A DNA stretch of 64,000 nt. Origin: Alteribacter populi. Lineage in GTDB: Bacteria > Bacillota > Bacilli > Bacillales > Salisediminibacteriaceae. The position numbers were made by a program, and so were the translations under genes. The notes below the pieces were generated by a model. It ran no database searches, was not told the origin of the DNA, and saw nothing but the letters and a program-made list of their open reading frames with translations. Shown piece by piece: positions 41,247 to 50,479 of this stretch. Position 1 is the first letter of the stretch; every line of letters begins with the position of its first letter. The stretch is from the NCBI RefSeq assembly GCF_002352765.1, contig NZ_KZ293963.1, positions 1,510,368 to 1,574,367 of the forward strand, given 5' to 3'.

Positions 41247-42776
41247 ATGCTAAAGAAGCTTTTCAACAAATTAAATTCAAATGAAGTCCGAAAAGAAGAT
41301 GAATATGACCTCCACCTCTCACAGCATCTACAAGAAACCATTGATTCTGTTCAAAACATTGTCGGAGAAAGCGATGATATTACCCTTCGTGAATTCACCA
41401 TTGGCAATCGTATTTCGGCTGGACTTTTTTATATTGAAGGATTGAGTGATGAGGACACGATAGAAGAAGATGTGCTTAAACCTCTGATCCATCTTGCCGA
41501 AGAAAAAATCAAAGGCTCTAATACAAATGACCTTCCTACTATTATAAACGAGAAAGTCCTATCCGTCATATCCGTATCTAAACATAATTCATTTGATGAC
41601 GCATTACTTCCATTTATGTCCGGTGATGCTTTGCTTGTTGTCGATGGGGTTGACAAGCTTATAACAATGGATACACGACAATATGAGAAACGGGGCATTG
41701 AAGAGCCTGAAACCGAAGTCTTAGTACGAGGACCAAGAGACGGCTTTATCGAAGCCATACAAACAAATATTTCATTGTTACGTACTCGAATTAAAGATCC
41801 AAATATTACGGTTCAATTAGGTGAAATCGGTCGTCGGTCCAAAAGTCAGTTCGCCGTCATTTATATGAAAGGTATCTGCAAAAACGATTTGGTGGAGGAA
41901 GTACGCTACCGACTGGCTTGTATTGAAACAGACATCGTACCGGAAACTGGCGTTTTAGAGCAGCTCATGCAGGATTATGTATTTACAGTATTTCCACAGT
42001 TTTTGTATACGGAAAGGCCGGATAAAGTCGTTCGTGCTCTAATGGATGGCAAAGTGATTATTTTACTCGATGGCACACCTTTTGCGCTAATTACTCCTGT
42101 AACATTTCAAGAGCTTCTAAAATCTCCCGAAGACTACTACGAAAATTGGTTTATTGGTTCATTGATCCGTCTTTTGCGTTACGGTGCGGCATTTATATCT
42201 ATATTTCTTCCAGCTTTATACATAGCCGTTGTATCATTCCATCAAGGAATGATTCCTACACAGTTGGGGCTCTCAATTGCTGCAGCTCGTGAAGGGGTGC
42301 CTTTTCCATCCTTTGTAGAAGCGATTATTATGGAAATTGCATTAGAGCTGCTTCGTGAAGCAGGAGTTCGTCTGCCGCGTATCGTCGGCTCTACGATCGG
42401 GATCGTTGGAGGATTAATCATTGGAGAAGCCGCGGTTCGAGCTGGTATCGTCAGTCCAATTATGGTCATTATCGTCGCTCTAACGGCCATCTCCTCTTTC
42501 GCTCTTCCGTCGTATAATGTAAGTATCGCTTTTCGTATTATACGGTTTATCATGATGTTAGCTGCGGCAACACTCGGTCTGTACGGAATGATTCTCGTAT
42601 ATATATGTATCAATATCCACCTTGTCGGACTGCGCAGTTTCGGGAGCTATTATCTCTCACCTTTTGCTCCATTCCATTTATTAGATTGGCTTGATGTCGT
42701 ATTCCGTGCCCCGATGTCGGTTATGAAATCTCGCCCATTGGAACCGAAAGATAAAGATCACCAAAAACAAGTATAG
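41247..42776 (+). CDS. Germinant receptor A subunit
   Basis: GerA-family membrane protein of 509 residues. A large N-terminal soluble domain (about 1-270) includes 'RGPRDGFIEAIQTNISLLRTRI' (about 157-178), then four to five helices (about 290-480) with the conserved 'PALYIAVVSFHQGMIPTQL'. A subunits form the cation channel of the receptor. It is last in this operon, unlike the usual A-B-C order. Confidence 0.93.
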   Translation: MLKKLFNKLNSNEVRKEDEYDLHLSQHLQETIDSVQNIVGESDDITLREFTIGNRISAGLFYIEGLSDEDTIEEDVLKPLIHLAEEKIKGSNTNDLPTIINEKVLSVISVSKHNSFDDALLPFMSGDALLVVDGVDKLITMDTRQYEKRGIEEPETEVLVRGPRDGFIEAIQTNISLLRTRIKDPNITVQLGEIGRRSKSQFAVIYMKGICKNDLVEEVRYRLACIETDIVPETGVLEQLMQDYVFTVFPQFLYTERPDKVVRALMDGKVIILLDGTPFALITPVTFQELLKSPEDYYENWFIGSLIRLLRYGAAFISIFLPALYIAVVSFHQGMIPTQLGLSIAAAREGVPFPSFVEAIIMEIALELLREAGVRLPRIVGSTIGIVGGLIIGEAAVRAGIVSPIMVIIVALTAISSFALPSYNVSIAFRIIRFIMMLAAATLGLYGMILVYICINIHLVGLRSFGSYYLSPFAPFHLLDWLDVVFRAPMSVMKSRPLEPKDKDHQKQV

Positions 42777-42999
42777 TTAAGAAAGCGTTCCTTGGTAGGG
42801 TAGCAGCAAGCATTTGATCCGGTAGAATGGAATCCTCCATGTTTTATTTAGAACTAGGCTAACAACTGCGACTAATGATGGTCCAGATATATCCTAAGAG
42901 CTCAATAATATAAAAATTTGAATATTTACCTACAAAGAGTAAAAGATATTCTATACATATCCGTTTCCCATACTACACTAAAACTTGGAGGGAAGATTC
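42777..42999. other. Intergenic after the ger operon
   Basis: 223 bp with no ORF and no clear terminator. The region upstream of 43000 is AT-rich with the GGAGGG ribosome-binding site of the next gene. Confidence 0.4.
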
Positions 43000-44013
43000 T
43001 TGCAAACAAACCACAATATTGATTTAACATCTGCAGAAGTTGCAAATCTATGGACTGCTTACCACAATGATACGATGATTATTTGCGTGATTAAGCATGC
43101 TCTAGCACATATTCAAGACTCGGAAGTTATTGACGTTTTAAAGTTTGCTTTACAAATATCTCAATCTCACGTTCAACAATTAACAACCATGTTTAACGAA
43201 GAACAGCTTCCGATCCCCGATGGATTTGACGAAAGTACGAACCTTAATATGCAAGCCCCTCCTCTGTTTACAGATCAGTTCTATCTGACATACATTCAAA
43301 ACTTAGGAAAAATCGGAATTGAAGGTTATGGATTTGCCTTGGCCAATTCTGCTCGATTAGACCAATGCCAATATTTTTCTAATTGTCTAAATGAACAGAC
43401 ACAGCTATTTAACAAAGCAACAGAACTCATGTTATCAAAGGGAGCGTTTACAAGGCCTCCACACATACCTAAACCGAAACAGGTTGAGTATGTTCAAAAG
43501 CAGAGCTTTTTAACCGGCTGGTTTGGAGATCGTAGACCTTTGAATGTCATTGAAATATCGGGTGTTTATTTTAATATGACTCAAAATATATTAGGTAAAG
43601 CATTAATAACAGGATTTAGTCAGGTCGCTTCATCACAAGAGGTTCGTAATTTTATGACAAGAGGAAAACAAATTTCAGCAAAGCATGTTGAAATATTTGG
43701 GTCCCTTTTAAGTGAAGATGACTTACCTCCAGCAAGTAAATGGGATGCCGAACCAACTGATTCAACAGTTTCTCCATTTTCCGATAAACTGATGATGTTC
43801 CATATTACATCATTAATTGCGACAGGACTAGGGCGTTATGGTGCGACACTTGGTACCAGTTCTAGGCGTGATTTGGGGGCTCATTATACTCGGTTGATGG
43901 CAGAGATTACACAATTTGCGGAAGATGGAGCGAATATTATGATTGAGAACGGTTGGCTCGAAAAACCACCACAAGCACCTGATAGGGACAAATTAGCCAA
44001 TGTTAAGAAATGA
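43000..44013 (+). CDS. DUF3231 family protein (two domains)
   Basis: Protein of 337 residues with two ferritin-like helical halves (about 1-155 and 175-320), each beginning with a 'SAEVANLWTAYHNDTMIICVIKHAL'-like helix. DUF3231 is common in spore-formers; its function is unknown. The start is TTG 43000, 5-6 nt after GGAGGG. The earlier in-frame TTG (42985) overlaps that site. The stop overlaps the next gene's start as ATGA. Confidence 0.85.
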   Translation: MQTNHNIDLTSAEVANLWTAYHNDTMIICVIKHALAHIQDSEVIDVLKFALQISQSHVQQLTTMFNEEQLPIPDGFDESTNLNMQAPPLFTDQFYLTYIQNLGKIGIEGYGFALANSARLDQCQYFSNCLNEQTQLFNKATELMLSKGAFTRPPHIPKPKQVEYVQKQSFLTGWFGDRRPLNVIEISGVYFNMTQNILGKALITGFSQVASSQEVRNFMTRGKQISAKHVEIFGSLLSEDDLPPASKWDAEPTDSTVSPFSDKLMMFHITSLIATGLGRYGATLGTSSRRDLGAHYTRLMAEITQFAEDGANIMIENGWLEKPPQAPDRDKLANVKK

Positions 44014-44492
44014 CTTTAAAAGAGACAATAAGCAAGGATCAACCGATTGAGAAATTATTTTGGAGCATTGCCTTACCAGGGTTTGGTCAAATATTAAACG
44101 GAAAACTGATCAAAGGGATTGTATTTATTTTTCTAGAATTTTTGATTAACATACAATCGAACTTCAATAAAGTCATTATCTTAAGTTTCCTTGGGGAAAT
44201 ACATTCAGCCATACATCAAACCAATTATCAGTGGCTAATGTTTTATCCCTGCCTTTATATGTTTGCAATATGGGATGCTTATAGAGACGCAGGAGGAGGA
44301 AAATCACCCTACTCTTTTCTCCCATTTGCCTTTTCTGCTTATTCCGTAACGGTCGGTCTTATTTACTCCTCTCGCTTGACACTATTTGGAGTTTTATTAG
44401 GACCCATATGGTTGCCTATGCTATTTTTGATCCCCGGGTTAGTCATCGGATTTTTATTACAGTGGATACTAAATCGAACGAGGTTTGGATAA
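44010..44492 (+). CDS. Small membrane protein coupled to the DUF3231 gene
   Basis: Protein of 160 residues with an N-terminal soluble piece and four helices. 'LPGFGQILNGKLIKGIVFIFLEFLIN' (about 23-48) resembles the TM2-like core of bacillar membrane proteins. The ATG overlaps the DUF3231 stop, so translation is coupled. Its role is unknown. Confidence 0.7.
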   Translation: MTLKETISKDQPIEKLFWSIALPGFGQILNGKLIKGIVFIFLEFLINIQSNFNKVIILSFLGEIHSAIHQTNYQWLMFYPCLYMFAIWDAYRDAGGGKSPYSFLPFAFSAYSVTVGLIYSSRLTLFGVLLGPIWLPMLFLIPGLVIGFLLQWILNRTRFG

Positions 44493-44667
44493 TACATCAG
44501 GCTTGGTGTCCTACATCCTCGTTCTTCGAGATATCGACAAAATCTGGGTTCCAAGAAAAAATGTGTCCAGGTGAAAAAATATGTGGCGTTAGATTTTCCC
44601 TGTCAATCTAACGTCGACTTATCAGCTCTTCCTGAACCCAACTATTTCTATTTTACAACATTCCCAA

Positions 44668-44967
44668 TTATTCGTTCATTCTCTTAAGCTTCCTTTCTAC
44701 TAAAATAAATATCAAAATTAAAAAGACAAAACTCAAAACGAGTGTAACGATAAAGTTACCGGTAACAGTTTCTACGAGAATGAGAATGGCTCCACTAAGG
44801 ATAAGCAGCCTGCTACTAAGTTTATTGGCAAAAGTCCAACTCCTCAAATTGTCCATAGACTGACCAGTTCTATATCCGTAAAAGCTATTAATTTTTTTGG
44901 GTGGAAAAGTAAATAGCACGAGTCCAGCTATCAAAATGATCGTTCCTAAAAATGAATTTGCAAACAT
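44668..44967 (-). CDS. SdpI-family membrane protein
   Basis: Protein of 99 residues with three helices and the diagnostic 'FYGYRTGQSMDNLRSWTFAN' (about 29-48) of SdpI-type domains. In B. subtilis SdpI gives immunity to the SdpC toxin. No toxin gene is near, so here it may be a stand-alone immunity or stress protein (inference). Confidence 0.8.
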   Translation of the reverse strand: MFANSFLGTIILIAGLVLFTFPPKKINSFYGYRTGQSMDNLRSWTFANKLSSRLLILSGAILILVETVTGNFIVTLVLSFVFLILIFILVERKLKRMNE

Positions 44968-45126
44968 GAATATCCCCCATATTATTTTCGATTAACATTC
45001 GATTCAACCAGCAGTACTTATTACAATTTTAGCACAAATTAATATCCTTATTTTACTAATTAAACGTCATCCTTTCTGAATTCAGTTTAAGTAGTACAAC
45101 TAGTCTACCTAATCGTTCATTCCAAT

Positions 45127-45161
45127 CAAAAAAACACCGCAGCGACTGCTCGCTGCGGTGT
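45127..45161 (-). terminator. Terminator of the min/mre block
   Basis: Minus strand ACACCGCAGCGA-loop-TCGCTGCGGTGT followed by seven Ts, 17 bp after the minD stop. Confidence 0.92.
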
Positions 45162-45177
45162 AGTATCTACTAATTCA

Positions 45178-45975
45178 TTAAGCTCTCATACCAAAAAACT
45201 TTTTCATTTTTTTGAACATCCCTTTGTCATCTTCTAGAGACATTAATGGAACGGATTCTCCGTTTATTCTGCGAGAAATGTTACGGTAAGCAAGCGATGC
45301 TCTACTTTTTGGATCCATGGCAATTGGTTCTCCGGAATTGGAGGCTTTAATGACATCATCGTCATCTGCAACAATGCCTAAAAGATCTACGGCCAGAATA
45401 GATACAATTTCATCTACATCGATAGCTTCACCGGTTTTCATCATATGTGTACGAATTCTGTTGACAACGAGTTTTGGTGAAGAGGTACTCTCCTTTTCTA
45501 ATAGTCCGATAATACGATCAGCATCTCGAACAGATGATACCTCGGGTGTTGTGACAACAATTGCCTGGTCAGCGCCGGCAATGGCGTTTTTAAATCCTTG
45601 TTCGATACCAGCAGGGCAGTCAATTAACACGTAGTCGTAGTCCTGTTTTAACTCCTCCACAAGTTTCTCCATTTGCTTAGGTTCTACTGCGGACTTGTCC
45701 TTTGTCTGAGCTGCAGGAAGTAACGACAGACATTCAAAACGTTTATCTTTAATGAGCGCTTGCTGCAATCGGCAGCGCCCTTCTATTACATCAACAAGGT
45801 CATAAATAATCCGGTTTTCAAGTCCCATGACAACATCCAGGTTTCGAAGTCCGATATCTGTATCCACCAAGCAAACTTTTTTTCCGGACAGCGCTAATGC
45901 TGTCCCAATATTGGCAGTGGTTGTCGTTTTACCGACACCGCCTTTTCCAGAAGTTACGACGATGGCTTCTCCCAC
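45178..45975 (-). CDS. minD: Septum-site determining ATPase MinD
   Basis: ParA-family ATPase of 265 residues. The deviant Walker A is 'SGKGGVGKTTTTANIG' (about 9-24), with 'DIGLRNLDVVMGLE' (about 41-54), 'LIDCPAGIEQGF' (about 117-128), and the C-terminal amphipathic helix 'MFKKMKKFFG' (about 254-263) that binds the membrane. With MinC it blocks division at the poles. The start is GTG 45975, as the sequence then begins 'MGEAIVVTSGKGG', matching B. subtilis, with AAGGGGAG upstream. Confidence 0.97.
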   Translation of the reverse strand: MGEAIVVTSGKGGVGKTTTTANIGTALALSGKKVCLVDTDIGLRNLDVVMGLENRIIYDLVDVIEGRCRLQQALIKDKRFECLSLLPAAQTKDKSAVEPKQMEKLVEELKQDYDYVLIDCPAGIEQGFKNAIAGADQAIVVTTPEVSSVRDADRIIGLLEKESTSSPKLVVNRIRTHMMKTGEAIDVDEIVSILAVDLLGIVADDDDVIKASNSGEPIAMDPKSRASLAYRNISRRINGESVPLMSLEDDKGMFKKMKKFFGMRA

Positions 45976-46069
45976 GTTGTTCTCCCCTTTCTCCCAGCAA
46001 TAATTATCCACTTATCTTTATTTTATCATGAAATTCTCTAATGCGAACGGATAATTCATTACTTTCGAT

Positions 46070-46762
46070 CTATCCTAGTAATTCATCTGTAATCGTTGGA
46101 CGAACTTGACTGATTTTTTGCAAGCGGTCTAGAACCATTTCGCCCTCGTGATTTACAAAGGCACATTCCATATCCTGTGACTCTTCTGATTCTCTTTCTG
46201 GTGGTCTGCGAATCACATCGGCGATCCGTAATTGTGAGGGAGCCATTTTAGAAGCACAAATAATCGCCTCTTTATTGTCAAGCGTACCTGCATGAGCAAT
46301 CCCCCGCAAAGCTCCTAATACGTAAATGTTTCCTGAAGCTTTCACGGTTCCGCCTGGGTTAACATCTCCAATGAGTAAAAGGTCCCCCCGAACTTCGATC
46401 ACCTGTCCGGATCGGATAACTTTTGCTAGTCTCGTAACTTGGTTATCCAAGCGCATTTTCTCAGCTTCAACTTTTGTGACCACATCCGTTTCGATGCTAT
46501 CGATGACGGCATGAATTTGTTCGCTTAATTGTGACTGCAATTGATCGATTTGTTCTTGTTCCAAGTATCGCTTGCCTGAAACCAATTTGATCCGCACAAG
46601 AGGATTTTGGTCCATCTCCTGTGGCTGTGGACGCTCCGATAGTTTATCAGACAGTTCTCCCAACAAATCTTCAAAGGCGCACTGATCATTTAAGACAAAT
46701 GTTAAGCCGTCTTTTGTTCCTTTTATTATGACATTTTGTGGCTTGGTCTGCTTTTGTACCAT
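46070..46762 (-). CDS. minC: Septum-site determining inhibitor MinC
   Basis: Protein of 230 residues with MinC N-terminal domain (about 10-105) and right-handed beta-helix C-terminal domain ('RSGQVIEVRGDLLLIGDVNPGGTVKASGNIYVLGALRG', about 117-154) that dimerises and binds MinD. It inhibits FtsZ assembly. Confidence 0.97.
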   Translation of the reverse strand: MVQKQTKPQNVIIKGTKDGLTFVLNDQCAFEDLLGELSDKLSERPQPQEMDQNPLVRIKLVSGKRYLEQEQIDQLQSQLSEQIHAVIDSIETDVVTKVEAEKMRLDNQVTRLAKVIRSGQVIEVRGDLLLIGDVNPGGTVKASGNIYVLGALRGIAHAGTLDNKEAIICASKMAPSQLRIADVIRRPPERESEESQDMECAFVNHEGEMVLDRLQKISQVRPTITDELLG

Positions 46763-46816
46763 GATCTTTTCACCTCAGAACGTTGAATGTTGAACACGCA
46801 TAATAAAGTCTGTCTG

Positions 46817-47338
46817 TTACACTTCCTCGAGCCTTCGTTTTACGACATAAAGAATCCACTTTTTCAAATGGTATCCAGCAATTATAAGAAGCAAACCATT
46901 AAATACAAACGTTGGTAACAAACGCTCATAGAAAAATAGTTCATGAGGCTGACTGGCGAGGCCCATCAAAGTATAAATGCCGTAGACAAAATACTCGAGC
47001 CCGACGATAGCCAGCAACGCAAGTGAAATAGACATCCCTAGATTTTTTTGAATGAATGGAATGGTAAACGAAACGAAATAAACGACAAGTGCCATTCCAA
47101 ACGTATAAACACCGAGTAAAGGTGCGTATATAAAGTCGTATAAAATACCAAATCCAATGGCGTAAAAAAGCGCGATACCTCGTCCTTGAAGAATGCCGAC
47201 AAAAACAAGGACCGCTAATACCCAGCGAGGAATCAACAGGTAGGAAAATCCGTACAAATCAGGTGCAAATATTTGAAAAACTGTCCCTTCGAGCACAAAC
47301 AACAGCAACAACCCTAAAAAAATCGAGTAGCGGATCAT
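46817..47338 (-). CDS. mreD: Rod shape-determining protein MreD
   Basis: Membrane protein of 173 residues with five helices in the MreD pattern. It works with MreC and MreB in the elongasome. Its ATG overlaps the mreC stop by one base. Confidence 0.92.
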   Translation of the reverse strand: MIRYSIFLGLLLLFVLEGTVFQIFAPDLYGFSYLLIPRWVLAVLVFVGILQGRGIALFYAIGFGILYDFIYAPLLGVYTFGMALVVYFVSFTIPFIQKNLGMSISLALLAIVGLEYFVYGIYTLMGLASQPHELFFYERLLPTFVFNGLLLIIAGYHLKKWILYVVKRRLEEV

Positions 47339-48222
47339 CAGTTATCTTCCTCGTTTTCCGGGTCGATTTCTGATTCAAGCTGAGCAGCCCCTCGTTCTAT
47401 GACCATTACGTAGTTCAATTGATCAAGGTCTGCTGAAGGCTTAACGGATGCCTGTTGTGTTAACCCGAATTCATCTGTTTCATACTCTACAATTTCTCCA
47501 ATAACAAGTTCACTTGGGAATACCCCTCCTAAACCTGAAGTAACGACCGTCATGCCTTCTTCTAGATCTTCATCAATATCAATTTTAGTAAATTGCAAAT
47601 AGCCTGTTTCCTCATTTATTCCCTCGATAAAACCGTAAATCGGATCATCTCCGTTTGCCATGGCTGAAATACGATTTGCGCGATCCTGATCCGATAAAAG
47701 TTGAACAGTTGATGTAAATTGAGAAACGCTTTGTACTTTCCCGATTAAACCTTGTGAAGTCATCACTGCCATATCTGCTTCAACACCATGCTGAGAACCT
47801 TTATTGAGTCCAATGTACTCAGTCCAACGATCAGGAGAGCGGCTAATGACTAAAGCAGATCGAATAGAGTAGTCATACAAATCCGGGTCTTCCCGCAAAT
47901 CTAAAGAATCCTGGAGCTCTTCATTGTGACGTCTTAATTCAGATAGTTCAACTTGCAAAGAAGCGTAATCATCCAAGTGTGACTTTAATATTTTATTTTC
48001 TTCGTAGATTGTTCGCATGTCATTGATGTTCTCAAAGAAGCCCGCTACAAAGTGAGCGGGTCTTGAAAAAGCGGATTGAACCCAACCAACGCTGTCATTG
48101 ACGACCTGTTCAGGTAAAGACATCGAACGTTTATCGCTCATAGAATACCCGATCAGTGCAACTAACACAATGATGCAAACAAGCAACACAATTAAACGCT
48201 TGTTTGAAAAAAATGGGGCCAT
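47338..48222 (-). CDS. mreC: Rod shape-determining protein MreC
   Basis: Protein of 294 residues with one N-terminal helix (about 9-27), coiled coil (about 65-105) and periplasm-side beta domain with 'VISRSPDRWTEYIGLNKGSQHGVEADMAVMT' (about 126-156). It links MreB to wall synthesis enzymes. A very acidic end ('ESEIDPENEEDN') is notable. Confidence 0.95.
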   Translation of the reverse strand: MAPFFSNKRLIVLLVCIIVLVALIGYSMSDKRSMSLPEQVVNDSVGWVQSAFSRPAHFVAGFFENINDMRTIYEENKILKSHLDDYASLQVELSELRRHNEELQDSLDLREDPDLYDYSIRSALVISRSPDRWTEYIGLNKGSQHGVEADMAVMTSQGLIGKVQSVSQFTSTVQLLSDQDRANRISAMANGDDPIYGFIEGINEETGYLQFTKIDIDEDLEEGMTVVTSGLGGVFPSELVIGEIVEYETDEFGLTQQASVKPSADLDQLNYVMVIERGAAQLESEIDPENEEDN

Positions 48223-48235
48223 TCAGGACACCTAC

Positions 48236-49276
48236 TTACCCTTTCCTATTTGATCGAACGGTGATTCCCGCTTTCGAGCGGAATAAGTGAAGATTTTCTA
48301 ACGCTCTTCCCGTTCCTATAGCTACACAGTCCAATGGTTCTTCTGCTACTAATACCGGCATGTTTGTTTCCTCACTTAAGACACGGTCGAGATTACGTAA
48401 TAATGCGCCTCCACCGGTCATTACTATACCACGGTCCATAATGTCTGCAGCTAATTCTGGTGGAGATTGTTCTAATGTATCTTTAACAGCCTGCACGATA
48501 TTAGATACTGTATCCTCTAACGCTTTGGAAATTTCTTCTGCGGTAATCGAAATCGTTTTAGGCAAGCCGCTAACGAGGTCGCGGCCGCGGATTTCCATGT
48601 CCTCCACGCCTTCCGGAGGCCCTGCTGAACCAATCTCAAACTTGATTGCTTCCGCTGTACGTTCACCGATCATTAAATTATACGTTTTCTTTACGTATTG
48701 GACGATGTCATCATCCATTTCGTCACCTGCAACTCGGATCGATTGGCTTGTTACAATTCCACCTAGCGAAATAATTGCAACTTCAGTCGTTCCTCCTCCA
48801 ATATCTACGATCATACTTCCAGTCGGTTCCCATACAGGCAAGTCCGCACCAATCGCTGCTGCAAAAGGTTCCTCAATGGTATAGGCTTCGCGCGCACCCG
48901 CTTGTTTTGTGGCGTCTTCCACCGCTCTTTTTTCAACTGCCGTAATTCCAGACGGTACACATACCATCACATTAGGCTTTCTTGTAAAAATGGAACGGTG
49001 TTTTAGCGCTTGTTTAATAAAATATTTCATCATTGTCGCAGTAGTATCAAAATCAGCAATTACGCCATCCTTCATAGGTCGGATTGCAACAATATTTCCA
49101 GGGGTACGACCGATCATATTTTTCGCGTCATTCCCGACTGCTTCGATCGTACCTGCATCAGAACGCATCGCAACAACAGAAGGCTCACGAACAATAACAC
49201 CTTTACCTTTTACGTAAACAAGTGTGTTCGCTGTACCTAAATCAATTCCTAAATCTTTTGAAAAACCACCAAACAT
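48236..49276 (-). CDS. mreB: Rod shape-determining actin MreB
   Basis: Actin-like ATPase of 346 residues with 'KDLGIDLGTANTLVYVKGKG' (about 7-26) phosphate-1, 'MIVDIGGGTTEVAIISLGG' (about 156-174) phosphate-2, and 'IVMTGGGALLRNLD' (about 286-299) adenosine motifs. It directs lateral wall growth. It is the first gene of mreBCD-minCD, so its promoter lies in 49277-49400. Confidence 0.97.
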   Translation of the reverse strand: MFGGFSKDLGIDLGTANTLVYVKGKGVIVREPSVVAMRSDAGTIEAVGNDAKNMIGRTPGNIVAIRPMKDGVIADFDTTATMMKYFIKQALKHRSIFTRKPNVMVCVPSGITAVEKRAVEDATKQAGAREAYTIEEPFAAAIGADLPVWEPTGSMIVDIGGGTTEVAIISLGGIVTSQSIRVAGDEMDDDIVQYVKKTYNLMIGERTAEAIKFEIGSAGPPEGVEDMEIRGRDLVSGLPKTISITAEEISKALEDTVSNIVQAVKDTLEQSPPELAADIMDRGIVMTGGGALLRNLDRVLSEETNMPVLVAEEPLDCVAIGTGRALENLHLFRSKAGITVRSNRKG

Positions 49277-49475
49277 CTATGTAATCTCCCTTCATCTATA
49301 AAAAAACTTCACTAAAAATTGAATCGATCATGGCGGAAGTCTTTAGCGTACGTATATTATCATTTCTATCTCATTATAAGTTTCAATAGCCTAACAAAAC
49401 TCACACCGTTAATTATACTCAAAAACTTCCGTCTTGAGTAGCATTTTCATTCACCTTATTAAAAATCCTCATTTA

Positions 49476-49517
49476 AGCCTAAGTTCCCACGGTCACTTTA
49501 ACATGGAAACTTAGGCT
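49476..49517 (-). terminator. Hairpin between radC and mreB
   Basis: Stem AGCCTAAGTTTCCA with its complement (13 of 14 pairs), then on the minus strand TAAATGAGGATTTTTAAT. It may end radC transcription. Confidence 0.55.
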
Positions 49518-49551
49518 TTGCCAAACGATATTAAATGCTTTTAAGAGGATG

Positions 49552-49672
49552 TTCAAAAAGTCCGGGAAAATAGCTTTCGAATTTTTTCCGTCATCTTACT
49601 TTTCCACTCCTCACGTATTAAAAGCATACGTTCCGGTGCCGGGGGTGGCGCTTCCTTGAACTTTATGGCCAC
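49552..49672. repeat. Dispersed-repeat-like segment near radC
   Basis: GATGTTCAAAAAGTC at the left and a GC-rich GGCCATAAAGTTCAAGGAAGC (minus) at the right are signatures seen in non-coding repeats of many bacilli. Only one copy is in the window, so this is from memory. Confidence 0.3.
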
Positions 49673-49676
49673 ATAC

Positions 49677-49990
49677 TTACACGTACCCTTTTTCCTTTAG
49701 CGAAATAAACTGCTGATCACCGATAATGACATGATCTAAAACTTCTATCCCTAACACTCTCCCGCATTCAACAAGACGCTTTGTAACTTCAATATCTTCA
49801 CGGCTCGGCGAAGCATCGCCACTTGGATGATTATGAAGACAAACAATAGAAGCAGCGGAATAGCGAAAAGCCTCTTTGTAGACCTCTCTTGGATGTACGA
49901 TCGAGGCATTTAAGCTTCCGATAAAAACCGTTTGTTTGTAAACAACTTGATTCTTGGTGTTTAGATACATACATATGTACTTGATACAAA
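49677..49990 (-). pseudogene. radC: radC, 3' half only, cut by the prophage
   Basis: About 105 codons read the RadC/JAB-type C-terminal domain: 'CMYLNTKNQVV', 'FIGSLNASIVHPREVYKEA', 'IVCLHNHPSGDASPSREDIEVTKRL' with the metal-binding His-x-His...Asp, and 'EILDHVIIGD'-like 'GIEVLDHVIIGDQQFISLKEKG'. The N-terminal half (helix-hairpin-helix) is missing. Upstream similarity ends at about 'IKYICMYLNTKNQ' and prophage genes begin. The missing half should lie at the other end of the element, outside the window. Confidence 0.9.
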
Positions 49991-50017
49991 CCCCAAAATA
50001 TGAGAACGTGCGTTTGT

Positions 50018-50479
50018 TTAAGACACCGTATTTCCGATTCCCACCAACAACTCCATAAATAGCGGCATCAGTTGTACTAATATATATCCCAAACTTGCAT
50101 GCTGTATCATACTTAACCCTCGTTCTTTTTGATTGATCATAAACATGAGTGCTCCACCTGTTAGCATTACTAATGCAACTGGATAACTAAGAGCCTGAAT
50201 CATATCCACAAGCGGTGAAAAAGCCTCTATAATTTTGTCCTTTGCCGCTCCTTTTACGTATTCTGTCGCTGGATTTTGTGCATAAGCATGATTAGTAACC
50301 ATCGTATTTGTAACAGCAATTGCGATTGCCCCGGTTGTGAGTGTCGTCAATGATGCTCGCAACCCTTTTTCTTTTGCTTTCTTATTAAAATGTTTAACCT
50401 CTCGTTTTATCTCAGTGTACGGATCATGGGAGACGAAGTCGGAAATGGTGCCTACGGTACAGATCTTTTTATTAAACAT
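50018..50479 (-). CDS. Prophage-end membrane protein (VirB2/TrbC-like layout)
   Basis: Protein of 153 residues with a basic N-terminal part, a hydrophobic stretch ending in 'TNHAYAQNP' (about 40-70) that resembles a signal and cleavage site, then two helices (about 92-112 and 120-148). This is the layout of pilin-like VirB2/TrbC subunits of conjugation systems, but similarity is topological only. The start is ATG 50479 with GGGAGTG 9 nt upstream, and it overlaps the end of the FtsK-like gene by 8 nt. Confidence 0.5.
   Translation of the reverse strand: MFNKKICTVGTISDFVSHDPYTEIKREVKHFNKKAKEKGLRASLTTLTTGAIAIAVTNTMVTNHAYAQNPATEYVKGAAKDKIIEAFSPLVDMIQALSYPVALVMLTGGALMFMINQKERGLSMIQHASLGYILVQLMPLFMELLVGIGNTVS

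Noticed and set aside
42985..42999. Earlier TTG start for the DUF3231 gene
   Set aside because: Overlaps the GGAGGG site that serves the TTG at 43000.
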